Numbered from the stretch's first letter, positions 10,328 through 20,935 are shown. The stretch is 64,000 nt of DNA from Bartonella sp. B1099 (GCF_944801835.1 NZ_CALYLN010000001.1:1086001-1150000), one strand, 5' to 3'. Numbers and translations: made by a program. The notes: generated by a model not told the origin, from the sequence alone.

Positions 10328-11119
10328 TCAAGTCTTTTTAGAAGCGTTCATTTTTTGTAAAGTCGCTTCAAGAGCTGTGGTTAAAGCTCTTCTTCCTCCT
10401 TGATGAGAAAAATAATTTGACAAAAATTCATTTGTTCCCCCCTTTGTTGAAAACTCTTTTTCAAGCAGTGCAAAATTAAGAGAGGGAGAACGATCCGTTG
10501 CTATAATTTTACGCATTTCATCCGTAAGATTTCCAAACATCATGGTAAGAAACTCTGCTGATTGCTGTTTTTTTAACCCTTGGGTTATAAACCATTGATG
10601 GGCTGTTTCTATAAAATTAAAATACACCCCCATAAGAGAACCCGCTGTCATAAAAAGATTAAAGTGTTCTTCCTCCTCTAGCACCAAGGTACCGCCCAAT
10701 GCATCAAATAAACTGCGTAAAAAGGGATGATCAGGATAAATGGGTGTCAAATTTTTGCACTCTGCGACAAATGGTAACGGAACAGCACGATAAACTTTAT
10801 GGTTGATCCACGCTTCCACTTCTGCTGCTTTTGCCATAGCGAGAACGGAAATAACCAACTGTTCTGGACGAAAACGAAGAGAGCGTAAAACGCCTTCTGC
10901 AATTTGGTTGGGTAAACAAAGAAAAACACAATCACTCACATCGAGCAATGCTTGGTTATTTTCTGCAATCATAACCTTATCATAAGTGCGTGAAAGATGC
11001 TCTGCTGTTTGTGCATTGCGCGGTGAAACAATAATGGAAGAAACATTAAAGGCGCTTGTCATGAGTCCATCGATTATGCAAGCGCTGATTGTGCCTGTTC
11101 CCAAAAAGCCAAGTTTCAT
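10328..11119 (-). CDS. Pyrroline-5-carboxylate reductase-like dehydrogenase
   Basis: A 263-residue protein with the N-terminal Rossmann motif MKLGFLGTGTISACIIDGL and the P5C-reductase pattern (SPRNAQTAEHL at the NADP-binding region, then DCVFLCLPNQIAEGVL). The C-terminal helical dimerisation domain is present, but the highly conserved ProC signature around the proline-binding site is poorly matched. It may therefore act on another substrate, so I withhold proC. It stands alone, minus strand. Confidence 0.7.
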   Translation of the reverse strand: MKLGFLGTGTISACIIDGLMTSAFNVSSIIVSPRNAQTAEHLSRTYDKVMIAENNQALLDVSDCVFLCLPNQIAEGVLRSLRFRPEQLVISVLAMAKAAEVEAWINHKVYRAVPLPFVAECKNLTPIYPDHPFLRSLFDALGGTLVLEEEEHFNLFMTAGSLMGVYFNFIETAHQWFITQGLKKQQSAEFLTMMFGNLTDEMRKIIATDRSPSLNFALLEKEFSTKGGTNEFLSNYFSHQGGRRALTTALEATLQKMNASKKT

Positions 11120-11174
11120 TTTTATTCCTCAGTTTTGCATTTTTAAAGGAATCTCAATCAATATTTCAGGTGTT

Positions 11175-11420
11175 TTAACTAACATAAATGCTAATTGAAG
11201 AAGCAACACAGAGCATTGCAAGAATAATCAACCCCAAATAGATTTTTGGTTTGTCAAACAGAACGGCAAAAGCAGAAAACCAACCAACAATAGCTGCGGC
11301 TAATGCAAATAAAAAACCTGGTTTATTCATCAGTACAATATGCATTGCCATTAAACCACCAATAATCAGCGCTCCAAAAACAATGAGCAAACCTGTTGCA
11401 AATTTTTCATAATCATCCAT
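11175..11420 (-). CDS. Small hydrophobic membrane protein of unknown function
   Basis: 81 residues with three predicted membrane segments (about 8-30, 35-52, 58-80) and a short acidic N terminus (MDDYEKF). A GGAG-type ribosome-binding site precedes the ATG. No family recognised. It sits between the ProC-like gene and yraN on the same strand. Confidence 0.6.
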   Translation of the reverse strand: MDDYEKFATGLLIVFGALIIGGLMAMHIVLMNKPGFLFALAAAIVGWFSAFAVLFDKPKIYLGLIILAMLCVASSISIYVS

Positions 11421-11523
11421 ATTTCGCTCCTTATAGCGCTCAAACGGTTATAGACTTTTTAACGCATATATACATAAAGGAGAAATGTTTTTTATTGAGT
11501 ATGGTTAAAACGTGGGGCGCTTC

Positions 11524-11904
11524 TTATTGATCAGAGGTAAAAAATGCGGGGATATGCTGTGGCAAACGCCAAGGTAAAATTGCAATCAAATCAAAGCGTA
11601 CAGATAAAAGGGCATAATCTTTTTGTCGTGCGAGCCAAATATCGGCGGCTGCCTCAATTCGTCTTTCATTCATACGGGAAACCGCTTCCATTGCTTCCAT
11701 CAACGTTGAACGTGCTTTAACTTCAACAATTAACACAAGATTTCCGCGTCGTGCAATTAAATCAATTTCCCCACACTTTGTTTTAAAACGCATTTCGGCT
11801 ATGTGAAATCCTTTAAAACGCAACCACCAAGCGGCCAATTTTTCTGCGCGAATCCCTCGATAAAAAGACTTTTGTCTCTGTTTTTTTTGTATTGTCTTAC
11901 GCAT
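11524..11904 (-). CDS. YraN/UPF0102-family endonuclease-like protein
   Basis: A 126-residue protein with the restriction-endonuclease-like core of UPF0102: [17 protein letters not shown] at the N terminus, then [12 protein letters not shown] and [10 protein letters not shown], giving the Glu-Asp-Glu-x-Lys active-site pattern. Its role is unproven. It overlaps the 3' end of rsmI by 8 bases, and the rsmI-yraN pairing is widely conserved. Confidence 0.88.
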   Translation of the reverse strand: MRKTIQKKQRQKSFYRGIRAEKLAAWWLRFKGFHIAEMRFKTKCGEIDLIARRGNLVLIVEVKARSTLMEAMEAVSRMNERRIEAAADIWLARQKDYALLSVRFDLIAILPWRLPQHIPAFFTSDQ

Positions 11905-12787
11905 TTTTTAGAAAAATTAACCGCTGAAAAAGTTCCTGCTTTTTAAACCCGGTCTTTTTTGCAACTAAAGCTGCGGCTTGAGCCGCGGAATGTGTCTGTG
12001 CGTGTTCTAATAATATTTCATCAATTTCTTGATCACTTATTACATTTAAAGAAGGCGATGATGACTCTCCAACAAGCACGACAATTTCCCCACGAATTTG
12101 TGTCTGTTTTTTATAACTCTCCAACAAACTTCCCAAATTAGAAACGTCTATAGTTTCAAATTTTTTGGTTAATTCACGACAAATGGCGGCAGGTCTATCC
12201 GCTGAAAAAAGAGCGACCATATCCTGTAAAGTTTCAACAAGTCGATGCGGTGATTCATAAAAAATCAAAGTCGCTGGAATCTCTTTTAATTGTTCCAATC
12301 GTTTTTGACGCTGTGCTTTGCGGGCACTCAAAAAACCTGCAAAGAAAAAGCTATCGGTCGGAAGCCCTGTCGGTATCAGAGCCGCTAAAAGAGCGGAGGC
12401 TCCAGGGATCGGAATAATTTTATGACCTCCCTTACGGGCTTCTTCAACTAATCGAAATCCAGGATCAGAGATAAGCGGTGTTCCCGCATCTGAAATAAGC
12501 GCTACCGTTTTATTTTCCGCTAAAGCCGCTAAGAGCTTTGGACCTGCTTTTTGCGCATTATATTCATGATAAAGAAAAGCTTTTTTTTGAATACCGTAAC
12601 GTTGCAACAAAATACGTGTTACCCGCGTATCCTCACACGCTAAAATATCAACACCTGCCAGCACTTGCAAAGCACGAAGCGTAATATCTGCAAGATTTCC
12701 AATAGGCGTTGCTACAAGATAAAGCCCTGGTTCTATGATGGGGGCCGAATAAGCATGCGTACCTATAAAATATGCTTTTTCACACAT
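11897..12787 (-). CDS. rsmI: 16S rRNA 2'-O-ribose C1402 methyltransferase RsmI
   Basis: A SAM-dependent tetrapyrrole-methylase-fold enzyme of 296 residues. Motifs: [19 protein letters not shown] near the N terminus, [41 protein letters not shown] and FYESPHRL, all diagnostic of RsmI. It methylates C1402 in the ribosomal decoding centre together with RsmH. Its translated end overlaps yraN. Confidence 0.94.
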   Translation of the reverse strand: MCEKAYFIGTHAYSAPIIEPGLYLVATPIGNLADITLRALQVLAGVDILACEDTRVTRILLQRYGIQKKAFLYHEYNAQKAGPKLLAALAENKTVALISDAGTPLISDPGFRLVEEARKGGHKIIPIPGASALLAALIPTGLPTDSFFFAGFLSARKAQRQKRLEQLKEIPATLIFYESPHRLVETLQDMVALFSADRPAAICRELTKKFETIDVSNLGSLLESYKKQTQIRGEIVVLVGESSSPSLNVISDQEIDEILLEHAQTHSAAQAAALVAKKTGFKKQELFQRLIFLKNA

Positions 12788-13086
12788 GCTCTTTTCTCTT
12801 CATCAAATTTCCCTTACCACAATAAGATTTTTATCCGTACTCATAAGTTATTTTTGCTCACTTTTTACCAGCAGATTTTTATCATTACAACGGCTTATTT
12901 GCTCAGTCTTCCTTGATGAAATCGTTGATCACTTCACAAGAGGATAACTTTTTGTATCGTGAAAGAGCTTAATGCATGAAGGTGATTGATAGATTTCTGA
13001 TTCTTAAGGGAAATATTTTGATCCATTGCGTTTTGTCTATTTCAATTTTAGGAGAACGAACAATGATGATATTGGCGGGAGAGAGG

Positions 13087-14748
13087 TTACATATTGGGGT
13101 AGAAGGGACCTTCGCTGCCTTGCGGACAGGTCCATGTGATGTTTTGGTTTGGGTCTTTAATGTCGCACGTTTTACAATGTATGCAATTTGAAGCATTGAT
13201 CCTATACGTTAGATGATTATGAGACTCTAGCCATTCGTAGACAGCGGCGGGGCAATAGTGTGTAGAAGGTCCTCCATAGATTGCATATTCGGAGTCCTTT
13301 TGTTTTTCTAAAGAGGCTATTTTTAAATGACAAGGTTGATTTTCTTCATGGTGCGTATTGGAAAGGGCAACACTTGTAAGGCGGTCAAAAGTTATAATAC
13401 CATCGGGTTTTGGGTAAGCAATGGGTTGAAATTTTTCTGCAGGTTCAAGACAGGCATAATCTTCCTTGCCATGGGAGAGTGTTTTAAATAAGGAAAATCC
13501 GAACAGTTGTTGCCACCACATATCAAAACCGGCAAGTTGAATCCCATATTTTGTCCCATATTTTGCCCATAGCGGTTTGGCATTTCGCACTTTATAAAGA
13601 TCTTTGCCGATGGGCCCTTTTCGCCATTGTTCTTCGATTTCTTTGACTTCATCATGGGCGCGACCTTGTGCGAGAGCGGTAGCAATTTTATCGGCGGCTA
13701 ATATGCCTGATAAGATGGCATTGTGTGATCCTTTGATACGAGGAACATTGACAAAGCCAGCCGAGCAGCCAATAAGTACTCCACCAGGAAAGGTGAGTTT
13801 TGGTACAGATTGCCATCCTCCTTCACTGATCACACGCGCCCCGTAGGAAAGGCGTTTTGCCCCTTGGAAGATTTCATAGAGTTTTGGATGGGTTTTAAAA
13901 CGTTGAAATTCTTCAAAGGGAGAAAGATAAGGATTTTTGTAATCTAAGTGCACAACAAAACCGATAGAAATGATATTGTTTTCTTGGTGATAAAGAAAAC
14001 CACCCCCACCGGTATGATTGTCTAAGGGCCAACCGGTGAAATGTTGCACTAAACCGCGTTGGTGTTTTTGCGGTTCAATTGTCCAGAGCTCTTTGAGACC
14101 GAGACCAAATTTCTGGGGTTCACGATTTTTGCTAAGGTTAAAATGCTGTATCAGTTGTTTTGCAATAGAGCCGCGGGCGCCTTCCGCAATTAGTGTATAT
14201 TTTGCCAATAATGCCATACCAGGCATATAATTTTTTCCAGGGGTTCCATCTTTATTACGTCCCATATCCCCCGTGAGAACACCAATGATGGCTCCGTTCT
14301 CATTCTGGATGGTTTCTGTTGCGGTAAAACCTGGATAAATTTCTACACCCAGTGCTTCGGCTTTTTTGCTTAGCCAGCGGCAAACATTCCCAAGTGAAAC
14401 GATATAACACCCGTCATTGGATAAGATTTTGGGGTGCAAGATATTGGGCAATCGTGTTGCTTTTTGAGGCTTTAGAAAAAAAAATTGGTCACGGGTAACA
14501 GGGGTTGTGAAGGGATGGTCGTGGTCACTTCTCCATTCCGGTAAGAGTGTATCAATACCGATGGGATCAACAACGGCGCCAGAGAGAATATGGGCTCCAA
14601 CTTCAGTCCCTTTTTCAACAATTGTGACAGAAAGATCAGGGTTAATTTGTTTCAGACGAATGGCAGCAGAAAGCCCTGCAGGACCTGCTCCGACAATGAC
14701 GATGTCAAACTCCATACTTTCACGCTGGTCATGCAGAGGTGCTTTCAT
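13087..14748 (-). CDS. Electron-transfer flavoprotein:ubiquinone oxidoreductase
   Basis: A 553-residue membrane-associated enzyme that passes electrons from ETF to ubiquinone. It has the N-terminal FAD-binding GAGPAGLSAAIRL motif, the GAHILSGAVVDP segment, a central ubiquinone-binding region with GYARVI-type and GGVLIGCSAGFVNVPRIKG motifs, and a C-terminal 4Fe-4S domain with CIHCKTCDIKDP and a final WTCP. It starts 3 bases after the etfA stop, so etfB-etfA-ETF:QO form a functional set linking acyl-CoA and amino-acid dehydrogenases to the respiratory chain. Confidence 0.94.
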   Translation of the reverse strand: MKAPLHDQRESMEFDIVIVGAGPAGLSAAIRLKQINPDLSVTIVEKGTEVGAHILSGAVVDPIGIDTLLPEWRSDHDHPFTTPVTRDQFFFLKPQKATRLPNILHPKILSNDGCYIVSLGNVCRWLSKKAEALGVEIYPGFTATETIQNENGAIIGVLTGDMGRNKDGTPGKNYMPGMALLAKYTLIAEGARGSIAKQLIQHFNLSKNREPQKFGLGLKELWTIEPQKHQRGLVQHFTGWPLDNHTGGGGFLYHQENNIISIGFVVHLDYKNPYLSPFEEFQRFKTHPKLYEIFQGAKRLSYGARVISEGGWQSVPKLTFPGGVLIGCSAGFVNVPRIKGSHNAILSGILAADKIATALAQGRAHDEVKEIEEQWRKGPIGKDLYKVRNAKPLWAKYGTKYGIQLAGFDMWWQQLFGFSLFKTLSHGKEDYACLEPAEKFQPIAYPKPDGIITFDRLTSVALSNTHHEENQPCHLKIASLEKQKDSEYAIYGGPSTHYCPAAVYEWLESHNHLTYRINASNCIHCKTCDIKDPNQNITWTCPQGSEGPFYPNM

Positions 14749-14751
14749 GGT

Positions 14752-15672
14752 TTATAAAGCTTTCTCCAATTCTGGAATAATTTGGTGGAGATCACCGACA
14801 AGGGCGTAATCGGCAATTTGCATGATGGGTGCTTCTTCATCTTTATTAATAGCAACAATAATTTGTGCATCCATTATACCGGCTAAATGCTGGATTGCAC
14901 CGGAAATGCCAACAGCGATATAGAGTTCAGGGGCAACGACTTTTCCTGTTTGTCCAATTTGCCAATCATTGGGAGCATAGCCTGCGTCAACGGCTGCGCG
15001 GCTGGCACCTAAAGCAGCATTTAATTTGTTTGCAAGGGGAAGAAGAAGGTCCATAAATCGTTCTTGTGAACCAAGACCACGTCCCCCTGAGATAATAACA
15101 CGTGCAGAAGTAAGATCAGGACGATCACTTTTGTTAGTTTCTGCTTTTACGAAAGACGAAAGATTGGGATTGGGCGCTGGTGTTATTGTTTTAATGGGTG
15201 CAGAATTATTTTGAGAAGGCGTTGGTGGGAAAGAGGCTGTGCGAACGGTGATGATCTTTTTGTGATCATTGCTGCGGACAGTTTCAACTGCATTGCCTGC
15301 ATAAATGGGCCGTTTGAAGGTATCGGGTGAAAGAACGGCGGTAATATCTGAAATTTGCATAAGATCAAGAAGGGCTGCTACGCGTGGCATCACATTTTTT
15401 CCAGTACTGCTGGATGGCGCCATGATCACATCATAATCATTGGCTAATGTGATAATTGTATTGGCCATAGGCTCGGCAAGTTGATGGGCTAAATAGTCAG
15501 CGTCAGCAATAAGAACTTGCCGCACACCGTTAAGTTTAGCACTCTTTTCCGCTATTGTTTGAATGTTTTCTCCGCAAACTAAAATATCGATATCGCTTTT
15601 GAGTGCGTGCGCAGCGGTGAGTGCTTTTGCGGTTTCTTCTGTATGATGATCGGCTAATAAAAGAATTGCCAT
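14752..15672 (-). CDS. etfA: Electron transfer flavoprotein alpha subunit
   Basis: 306 residues. The N-terminal half is the ETF alpha/beta fold; the C-terminal half carries the FAD-binding region VIISGGRGLGSQERF, then LGASRAAVDAGYAPNDWQIGQTGK and the closing YIAVGISGAIQHLAGI. It pairs with EtfB to carry electrons to ETF:QO encoded next door. Confidence 0.95.
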   Translation of the reverse strand: MAILLLADHHTEETAKALTAAHALKSDIDILVCGENIQTIAEKSAKLNGVRQVLIADADYLAHQLAEPMANTIITLANDYDVIMAPSSSTGKNVMPRVAALLDLMQISDITAVLSPDTFKRPIYAGNAVETVRSNDHKKIITVRTASFPPTPSQNNSAPIKTITPAPNPNLSSFVKAETNKSDRPDLTSARVIISGGRGLGSQERFMDLLLPLANKLNAALGASRAAVDAGYAPNDWQIGQTGKVVAPELYIAVGISGAIQHLAGIMDAQIIVAINKDEEAPIMQIADYALVGDLHQIIPELEKAL

Positions 15673-15718
15673 AAATTTTTACCCTTTTATGTGAGTATTG
15701 CTTTTACTTTAGAGAATA

Positions 15719-16465
15719 TTAAATGCAGCTTTTTTGTTTTAGTGCACTGACAAGCTCTGCCACATTAGCGACTTTAATCCCAGACTGACGGGGTTTGGGC
15801 TCTTCAACACTTAAAATTGTTAAGCGTGCTTTCGTATCAATGCCAAGATCAGCAAGAGTTTTTTGTTCAATGATTTTCTTTTTTGCTTTCATGATATTGG
15901 GGAGAGAGGTGTAACGCGGTTCATTGAGCCGCAGATCGGTCGTCATAACCATGGGAAGGGGAAGGCAAAGGGTTTGTGTTCCATTATCAACCTCACGTGT
16001 AACGGTAGCATGCCCATCTTCTATGTTAAGATGTGAGGCAAAAGTTGCCTGTCCCCAACCAAGAAGAGCGGCGAGCATTTGTCCAGTTTGGTTGTTATCG
16101 TCATCAATTGCTTGTTTTCCTAAAAAGACCATATCGGGTTTTTCTTCATGAACAATGGCTTTGAGAACCTTAGCGATGCTTAAGGGTTCAAGTGTTTGAT
16201 CTGTTGTGACAAGAAGTGCGCGATCAGCCCCCATGGCAAGTCCTGTTCGTAAAGTTTCTTGGGCTGTTTCTGGTCCAATTGAAACAAGAACAACTTCTGA
16301 AATTTTACCAGATTCTTTTTGGCGAATTGCCTCCTCAACGGCTATTTCGTCAAAGGGATTCATAGACATTTTTACATGAGATAGATCAACGCCTGTGTTA
16401 TCGGGCTTGACGCGTATCTTGATGTTATAATCAACAACACGTTTGACAGCGACAATTATCTTCAT
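15719..16465 (-). CDS. etfB: Electron transfer flavoprotein beta subunit
   Basis: About 248 residues, starting [14 protein letters not shown] with an AGAGGA ribosome-binding site upstream; the open frame extends 19 codons further but without support. The family signature is visible: [14 protein letters not shown], then [25 protein letters not shown] and the conserved [21 protein letters not shown]. First gene of the etfB-etfA-ETF:QO set. Confidence 0.95.
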   Translation of the reverse strand: MKIIVAVKRVVDYNIKIRVKPDNTGVDLSHVKMSMNPFDEIAVEEAIRQKESGKISEVVLVSIGPETAQETLRTGLAMGADRALLVTTDQTLEPLSIAKVLKAIVHEEKPDMVFLGKQAIDDDNNQTGQMLAALLGWGQATFASHLNIEDGHATVTREVDNGTQTLCLPLPMVMTTDLRLNEPRYTSLPNIMKAKKKIIEQKTLADLGIDTKARLTILSVEEPKPRQSGIKVANVAELVSALKQKSCI

Positions 16466-16999
16466 GATGATCCTCTTTGTTTGTCTGGTCACAAGTTTAT
16501 AGCAATAATCATAAGAAACCAAATTGTTTAGAATGAAATCTCATTTATAACTTGTGTTCTCTTTCATATAAGCTTTTTTATGTTTACTTGTACTTTCTTG
16601 TCGTCATTTTCAATCGTCATCTCTTTTGCATTTTTATAATTGCTTTATTTGCTTGAATAAAAAGTAAAAAAATAATCTGTCTTGTGAGAATATTCTTTTT
16701 TCGTTTCATAGGCTTTGTTTATGATGGTGCAATAGGGACTTTATACGATGAAAAATGAAGCAAAAAAATAAAAATGGGGAAATGATTTTACGCTTCAAAT
16801 CTTAAGGGTAGAAAAATTAAAGATCTTTCTTTCAAATAGTTGGGATGAATATTAAGCAAATATTGTAGATAAAGATTGGGAAAAATATTTCTAACAAAAA
16901 ATTGAGGGAGTTCTTAAAGCTCTATTTACTAAAATAGAGCATACTTTCTCATCATTTCTTGTGATTCTTTTCAAAAAGGTTAATGAGGGGTAAGCATTT
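16466..16999. other. Divergent intergenic region
   Basis: 534 AT-rich bases between the ETF genes (leftward) and the coiled-coil gene (rightward). No gene or structured RNA recognised; it must hold the promoters of both units. Confidence 0.5.
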
Positions 17000-17884
17000 G
17001 TGAATACGAAGGGTCATACGATCGACCAGGCAGCTAATCAGGTTCGGAGTGATCAATTCTCTTCTTTTATTGAGCAGAAGGGGAGAATGGATACAAGAGT
17101 GGATACGCCTGTGGAAGTAACAATGTCGGATATTGCTCAAAAATTACGCACTGTTTATGCACAAATGCAAATGAAACATTCACCTCGTCCTTTGAACCAG
17201 CACGGGGCTGTCGAAGAACATTTTAAATCTTACTTAGATGATATTAGTCGGGCCATTTTGGCTGAATATTATATTCGTCGCCAAAGGGAAAAAAGACTTT
17301 TTGAGTCTTTAGAACAGATTAAAACACTTATTCAAAGTTTGCAGAGTGAAAAAAAAAGTTTAGAAGCAGCAGCGATAACACGACGGATGTCTCGTTCAAA
17401 ATTATCTGATTCTGTTGTACAAAAACTTGCTCATATGGAGTGTGAGGAAAATCAAGAACGCTTATACCTTCAAAAGGCACAAAATTTTTCAAGACAAAAC
17501 AGTATAACACCACGTCAAATAAATATTGAAAATGCGTTGCAGCAAGAAAATAAAAGCTCTCTATCCAGTGATGCACTTTTGCCAAGTGAGGCCCTTTTGC
17601 CAAGGGATGCTCTGAAGTCTTCTTTTAAAAAGACTGAAGGAGCAGCGGAGCATACTGTGATAGAAGAAAAGAGTATGGAGATTCCAGCATCTAACCATTG
17701 CCCAGAATCTCATCATTGCATGGAGAATGATTTTTCTCCTCCCTTAAAGGCGCAGTCTCGCAGACATGTCTCTTTTTTATCTGTTTTTATAAAAAAAAGT
17801 GTCCTTTGTTTTTTAACCGTTGCATTTATGGGTGCGATAACGTTATGTTTTTATAGCTTTTTAAAAGGAGCTCGTTTTTTTTAG
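17000..17884 (+). CDS. Coiled-coil protein with a C-terminal membrane anchor
   Basis: 294 residues, GTG start. The body is polar and charged. Residues about 85-130 (RRQREKRLFESLEQIKTLI and following) form a coiled-coil-like helix rich in Glu/Lys/Gln. Around residue 190-205 a short repeat (DALLPSEALLPRDAL) occurs. The only membrane segment is at the extreme C terminus (about 268-290), followed by a short basic end: a tail-anchored layout with the bulk in the cytoplasm. No family recognised; possibly restricted to this genus. Confidence 0.6.
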   Translation: MNTKGHTIDQAANQVRSDQFSSFIEQKGRMDTRVDTPVEVTMSDIAQKLRTVYAQMQMKHSPRPLNQHGAVEEHFKSYLDDISRAILAEYYIRRQREKRLFESLEQIKTLIQSLQSEKKSLEAAAITRRMSRSKLSDSVVQKLAHMECEENQERLYLQKAQNFSRQNSITPRQINIENALQQENKSSLSSDALLPSEALLPRDALKSSFKKTEGAAEHTVIEEKSMEIPASNHCPESHHCMENDFSPPLKAQSRRHVSFLSVFIKKSVLCFLTVAFMGAITLCFYSFLKGARFF

Positions 17885-18064
17885 TTTTTACGCTGTTGAT
17901 GTTAATAGATGTGAAATATATTATGCATTCGTAAATTGTGCGGAAGCTATGGCAATTAAAATCATCCCTTTTAAACACGCAACAGAGATTATTGGAAAAG
18001 GGAGAGTTGGAGAAAGATCCTCCAATTGCTAAAAAAGCCTCAAATTATCTTAAAGGTTCTGCCT

Positions 18065-18991
18065 GTGAGTATTTATTTACCAATTGCTGAAATGTCACTC
18101 AATATGCTGATCTTGATTGGTATGGGAGTCGTTGCTGGTTTTTTTTCAGGTCTTTTTGGCATTGGGGGTGGTTTTCTCATCACGCCTTTATTGATTTTTT
18201 ATAATATTCCTCCTGCTATTGCTGTTGGAACAGGCGCTAACCAGATGATTGCATCATCTGTAACGGGGGCGATTACACATTTTAGACGGCGGACTCTTGA
18301 TATCAAACTTGGTATTATTTTGGCGATTGGAGGAGGGATCGGTTCGTTAATCGGGATTCAGATTTTTTCTGTTTTGAAAAAATTAGGTCAATTAGACCTC
18401 ATGATTTCGCTTCTTTATGTGATTCTTCTTGGAAGTATAGGAAGCTTGATGATTGTTGAAAGTTGGTATGATATGATACGCAAGCGTAGATTAGGAAAAG
18501 CCAATGTTCGTCTTGCAAGTCGACATCGACATAACTGGATTCATCGCTTACCGTTAAAAATGCGTTTCCGAGCTTCTATGATCTATGTCAGTATTATTCC
18601 AGTGTTAGGGATTGGTCTCATTGTTGGGTTGTTGTCTTCTATTATGGGAATTGGTGGGGGATTTTTTATGATACCGGCATTGATTTACCTTCTGCGTGTT
18701 CCAACCAGTGTTGTGATAGGGACTTCACTTTTTCAGATTACATTTGTGTCTTCTTTCACGACAATTTTGCAAAGTATGACTCATCAGTCCGTTGATATTG
18801 TTTTGGCTTTCTTGTTAATGCTTGGAGGAAGTATTGGCGCACAATATGGAACACGGGCTGGACGGAAGTTAAAGGCTGAACAATTGCGTATGGCCCTTGC
18901 ATGTTTGGTGTTGATTGTGTGTATGCGTCTTGCTTTTCAATTATTTGTACGCCCTGATAATCTTTTCTCTCTGGATATTCTTATGAGATAA
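18065..18991 (+). CDS. TauE/SafE (TSUP) family membrane permease
   Basis: A 308-residue polytopic inner-membrane protein of the sulfite/organosulfonate exporter family. Two homologous halves each start with a glycine-rich motif (FSGLFGIGGGFLITPLL and LLSSIMGIGGGFFMIPAL), the hallmark of the family. I start it at the GTG at 18065, with AAAGG 8 bases upstream; a TTG 13 codons upstream is also open. It is followed at 2 bases by the TIGR02186 gene, a conserved alphaproteobacterial pair. Substrate unknown, probably a sulfur compound. Confidence 0.85.
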   Translation: MSIYLPIAEMSLNMLILIGMGVVAGFFSGLFGIGGGFLITPLLIFYNIPPAIAVGTGANQMIASSVTGAITHFRRRTLDIKLGIILAIGGGIGSLIGIQIFSVLKKLGQLDLMISLLYVILLGSIGSLMIVESWYDMIRKRRLGKANVRLASRHRHNWIHRLPLKMRFRASMIYVSIIPVLGIGLIVGLLSSIMGIGGGFFMIPALIYLLRVPTSVVIGTSLFQITFVSSFTTILQSMTHQSVDIVLAFLLMLGGSIGAQYGTRAGRKLKAEQLRMALACLVLIVCMRLAFQLFVRPDNLFSLDILMR

Positions 18992-18993
18992 AA

Positions 18994-19806
18994 ATGGGTA
19001 GATTATTTTCTTTATGCATCATTGCAAGTTGCTTTTGTTTTGTTTCTTTTTCTACATGGTCACATGTGGGGACGACAGAAAAAACATTCATTGATCAAAT
19101 TGATCACGAAACTGTCCAAATTATCGTCACAACGAACACGATTACGGTGGATACAAATTTTGCTGGTCGTGATCTTTATATTGCTGGTGTTTTGGAAAAT
19201 ATTGATCCATTATATTCTCAACAGAACCGTTATGATGTTGTTGTAAGCTTGGAAGGACAAACTCGGCCAATGGTCATGCGGGAAAAAAAACGCAATGCCG
19301 GTGTATGGGTTAATACGGATTCCCTTATTTTTAAAAATGTTCCTCTTTTTTACTCTATGGTTACAACGCGTGAAATTGATGATATTACCAGCATCGAAGA
19401 TTATAAACGTTTGGGGGTAGGGGTACTCTATTTGCCATTACAAACAGATGAAAAGGATCAGAAAAAAGTACAAATCTTTCGTGATGAACTTATAAAACTG
19501 CAAAAAGCTAAAAGTCTTTATTATGAAGAAGTAGGCGGTGTTCGTTTTGGTTCTGATAAACTTTTCACAGCACATTTTCGTTTACCGGCCAATATTCCTG
19601 TTGGGCATTATAAGGCTCGTGCTTATCTTTTTCGTGATGGGCAGTTTATTGATAGTGCAACAACGACTCTTGAAATTGTTAAAGCGCATATTGCTTATAC
19701 AATTTTCTATGCGGCGCACAAGTATCGTTTCCTCTATGGTATTGTTGCGGTGATTATCGCTGTGAGCACAGGATTTTTATGTCGTTTGATTTTTCGAAAA
19801 GACTAA
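18994..19806 (+). CDS. TIGR02186-family membrane-anchored protein
   Basis: 270 residues: an N-terminal signal sequence (about 1-24), a beta-rich extracytoplasmic domain starting around FIDQIDHETVQIIVTTN, and a single C-terminal membrane helix (about 245-265) with a short basic tail. This matches the TIGR02186 family, found next to TauE/SafE permeases in alphaproteobacteria. It is separated from the permease gene by 2 bases, so they are co-translated. A role as partner of the permease is inferred from this pairing. Confidence 0.75.
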   Translation: MGRLFSLCIIASCFCFVSFSTWSHVGTTEKTFIDQIDHETVQIIVTTNTITVDTNFAGRDLYIAGVLENIDPLYSQQNRYDVVVSLEGQTRPMVMREKKRNAGVWVNTDSLIFKNVPLFYSMVTTREIDDITSIEDYKRLGVGVLYLPLQTDEKDQKKVQIFRDELIKLQKAKSLYYEEVGGVRFGSDKLFTAHFRLPANIPVGHYKARAYLFRDGQFIDSATTTLEIVKAHIAYTIFYAAHKYRFLYGIVAVIIAVSTGFLCRLIFRKD

Positions 19807-19830
19807 TGCTAAGAAAAATATTTAAAGTGT

Positions 19831-20112
19831 TTATTTTTTGTGAAAAATGCGCAAGATGAGAAAAATAGGCACAACAATAATAGCGCCCATCATGGTTGTG
19901 TGGAAGAAGTTTTTAAGCGTTATAAATCCTGTTCCCCATAAAGATTGAAGAAAATCTATTATTTTTTGTATGAGGTTGTGAGGTGTCCATCCAAAAAATT
20001 TCATTACAATACCCATGAAGAATGAAAGGATAAGTAATTTTAGACTGACACGGCTGAATGTTTCTTTAAGAAATACATGAAAAGAATTTGACAATTTTTT
20101 CTTTCGGCTCAT
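19831..20112 (-). CDS. Small membrane protein, DUF6460-like
   Basis: 93 residues with two membrane segments (about 22-42 and 68-88), a basic N terminus, and FFGWTPHNLIQKI followed by GAIIVVPIFLILRIF, a pattern I associate with the DUF6460 family of alphaproteobacteria. Convergent with the TIGR02186 gene. Function unknown. Confidence 0.6.
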   Translation of the reverse strand: MSRKKKLSNSFHVFLKETFSRVSLKLLILSFFMGIVMKFFGWTPHNLIQKIIDFLQSLWGTGFITLKNFFHTTMMGAIIVVPIFLILRIFHKK

Positions 20113-20534
20113 TTAAATATACTTTCGAATCTCTAGTGTTTTTGATGTATTATCATCGTAGAGTGATTTTATTATCATAAAGGAAAAATATTTTCTTATT
20201 TTTTAACACCTTTGTACTGGTGTGATACCGGTGCGGGTCGTTGAAATACACGCGCATTTTATTACATTTTCGCGATATTTTCAGGGGACTTCTTTTATTA
20301 CATGGAGAAGTTTCTTTTTTTTCTGAGAATTTCTAAGGGGATTTTTATAACGTTTTGATGTTTTGCATCAGAGTGAAAGCCCTCATCCGTTGAAGATTTT
20401 GTAACGGACTTATTATTATCCCGTGTATAGAAATAATATTTCAAGGAAATTTACTTAAAAAAAGACTATCTATTCTGATAATGCTGTGCTTATATAGGTA
20501 TTATATTTAGATAATTCAACCGTAGTGAATTGAA

Positions 20535-20935
20535 AAGATACTTTTTGCTGAAAAATGCAAGCAATGAACTGAGTGTTGTTAAAGGAGCAAAGGTATTAAA
20601 ATAGGATGTTGAAAAAAGTTTTGTGCTGTATAAACACGTGAGTAAATATTAGGGGGTTGCGGTGCTCATGCTCTTTTTGTTTTGAAATAAGATATAATGA
20701 GGAGCTTGTTGTTGAGCGGGGAATTCAAAATTCATTTTGCAGAAAGCGGAGAGGTGCTTGATATTGAAAAATGGATGAATTTTTCTTGTTTTGTTGAAAG
20801 ATCAAATTGTTGTTAAGGCTCGTTATTATTAAGGTGCTTGCGCTAACAGGGGCGTGTTTTGATGACAGAAAAAATGCAGGAAGAAAAAAGAAGAGATAAG
20901 CTTGCTCGACAAGAGAGAAAAAATCTCTGTTTTAT
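20535..20935 (+). pseudogene. Decayed copy of the 5' part of xseA (remnant 1)
   Basis: This stretch lines up by eye with the start of the intact xseA at 28.1 kb but is riddled with stops and indels. Shared landmarks, in order, include TTTGCTGAAAA, GTTGAAAAAAGTTTTG, TTGCGGTGCTCATGCT, and GATCAAATTGTTGTTAAGG (xseA: TATCAAATTGTCATTGAGG), then a GATGACA segment. It lies just upstream of the first dppA copy. The unassigned 20113-20534 stretch before it contains a TTTTGCAT...TTGAAG patch resembling the hairpins after the tandem dppA genes. Confidence 0.65.
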
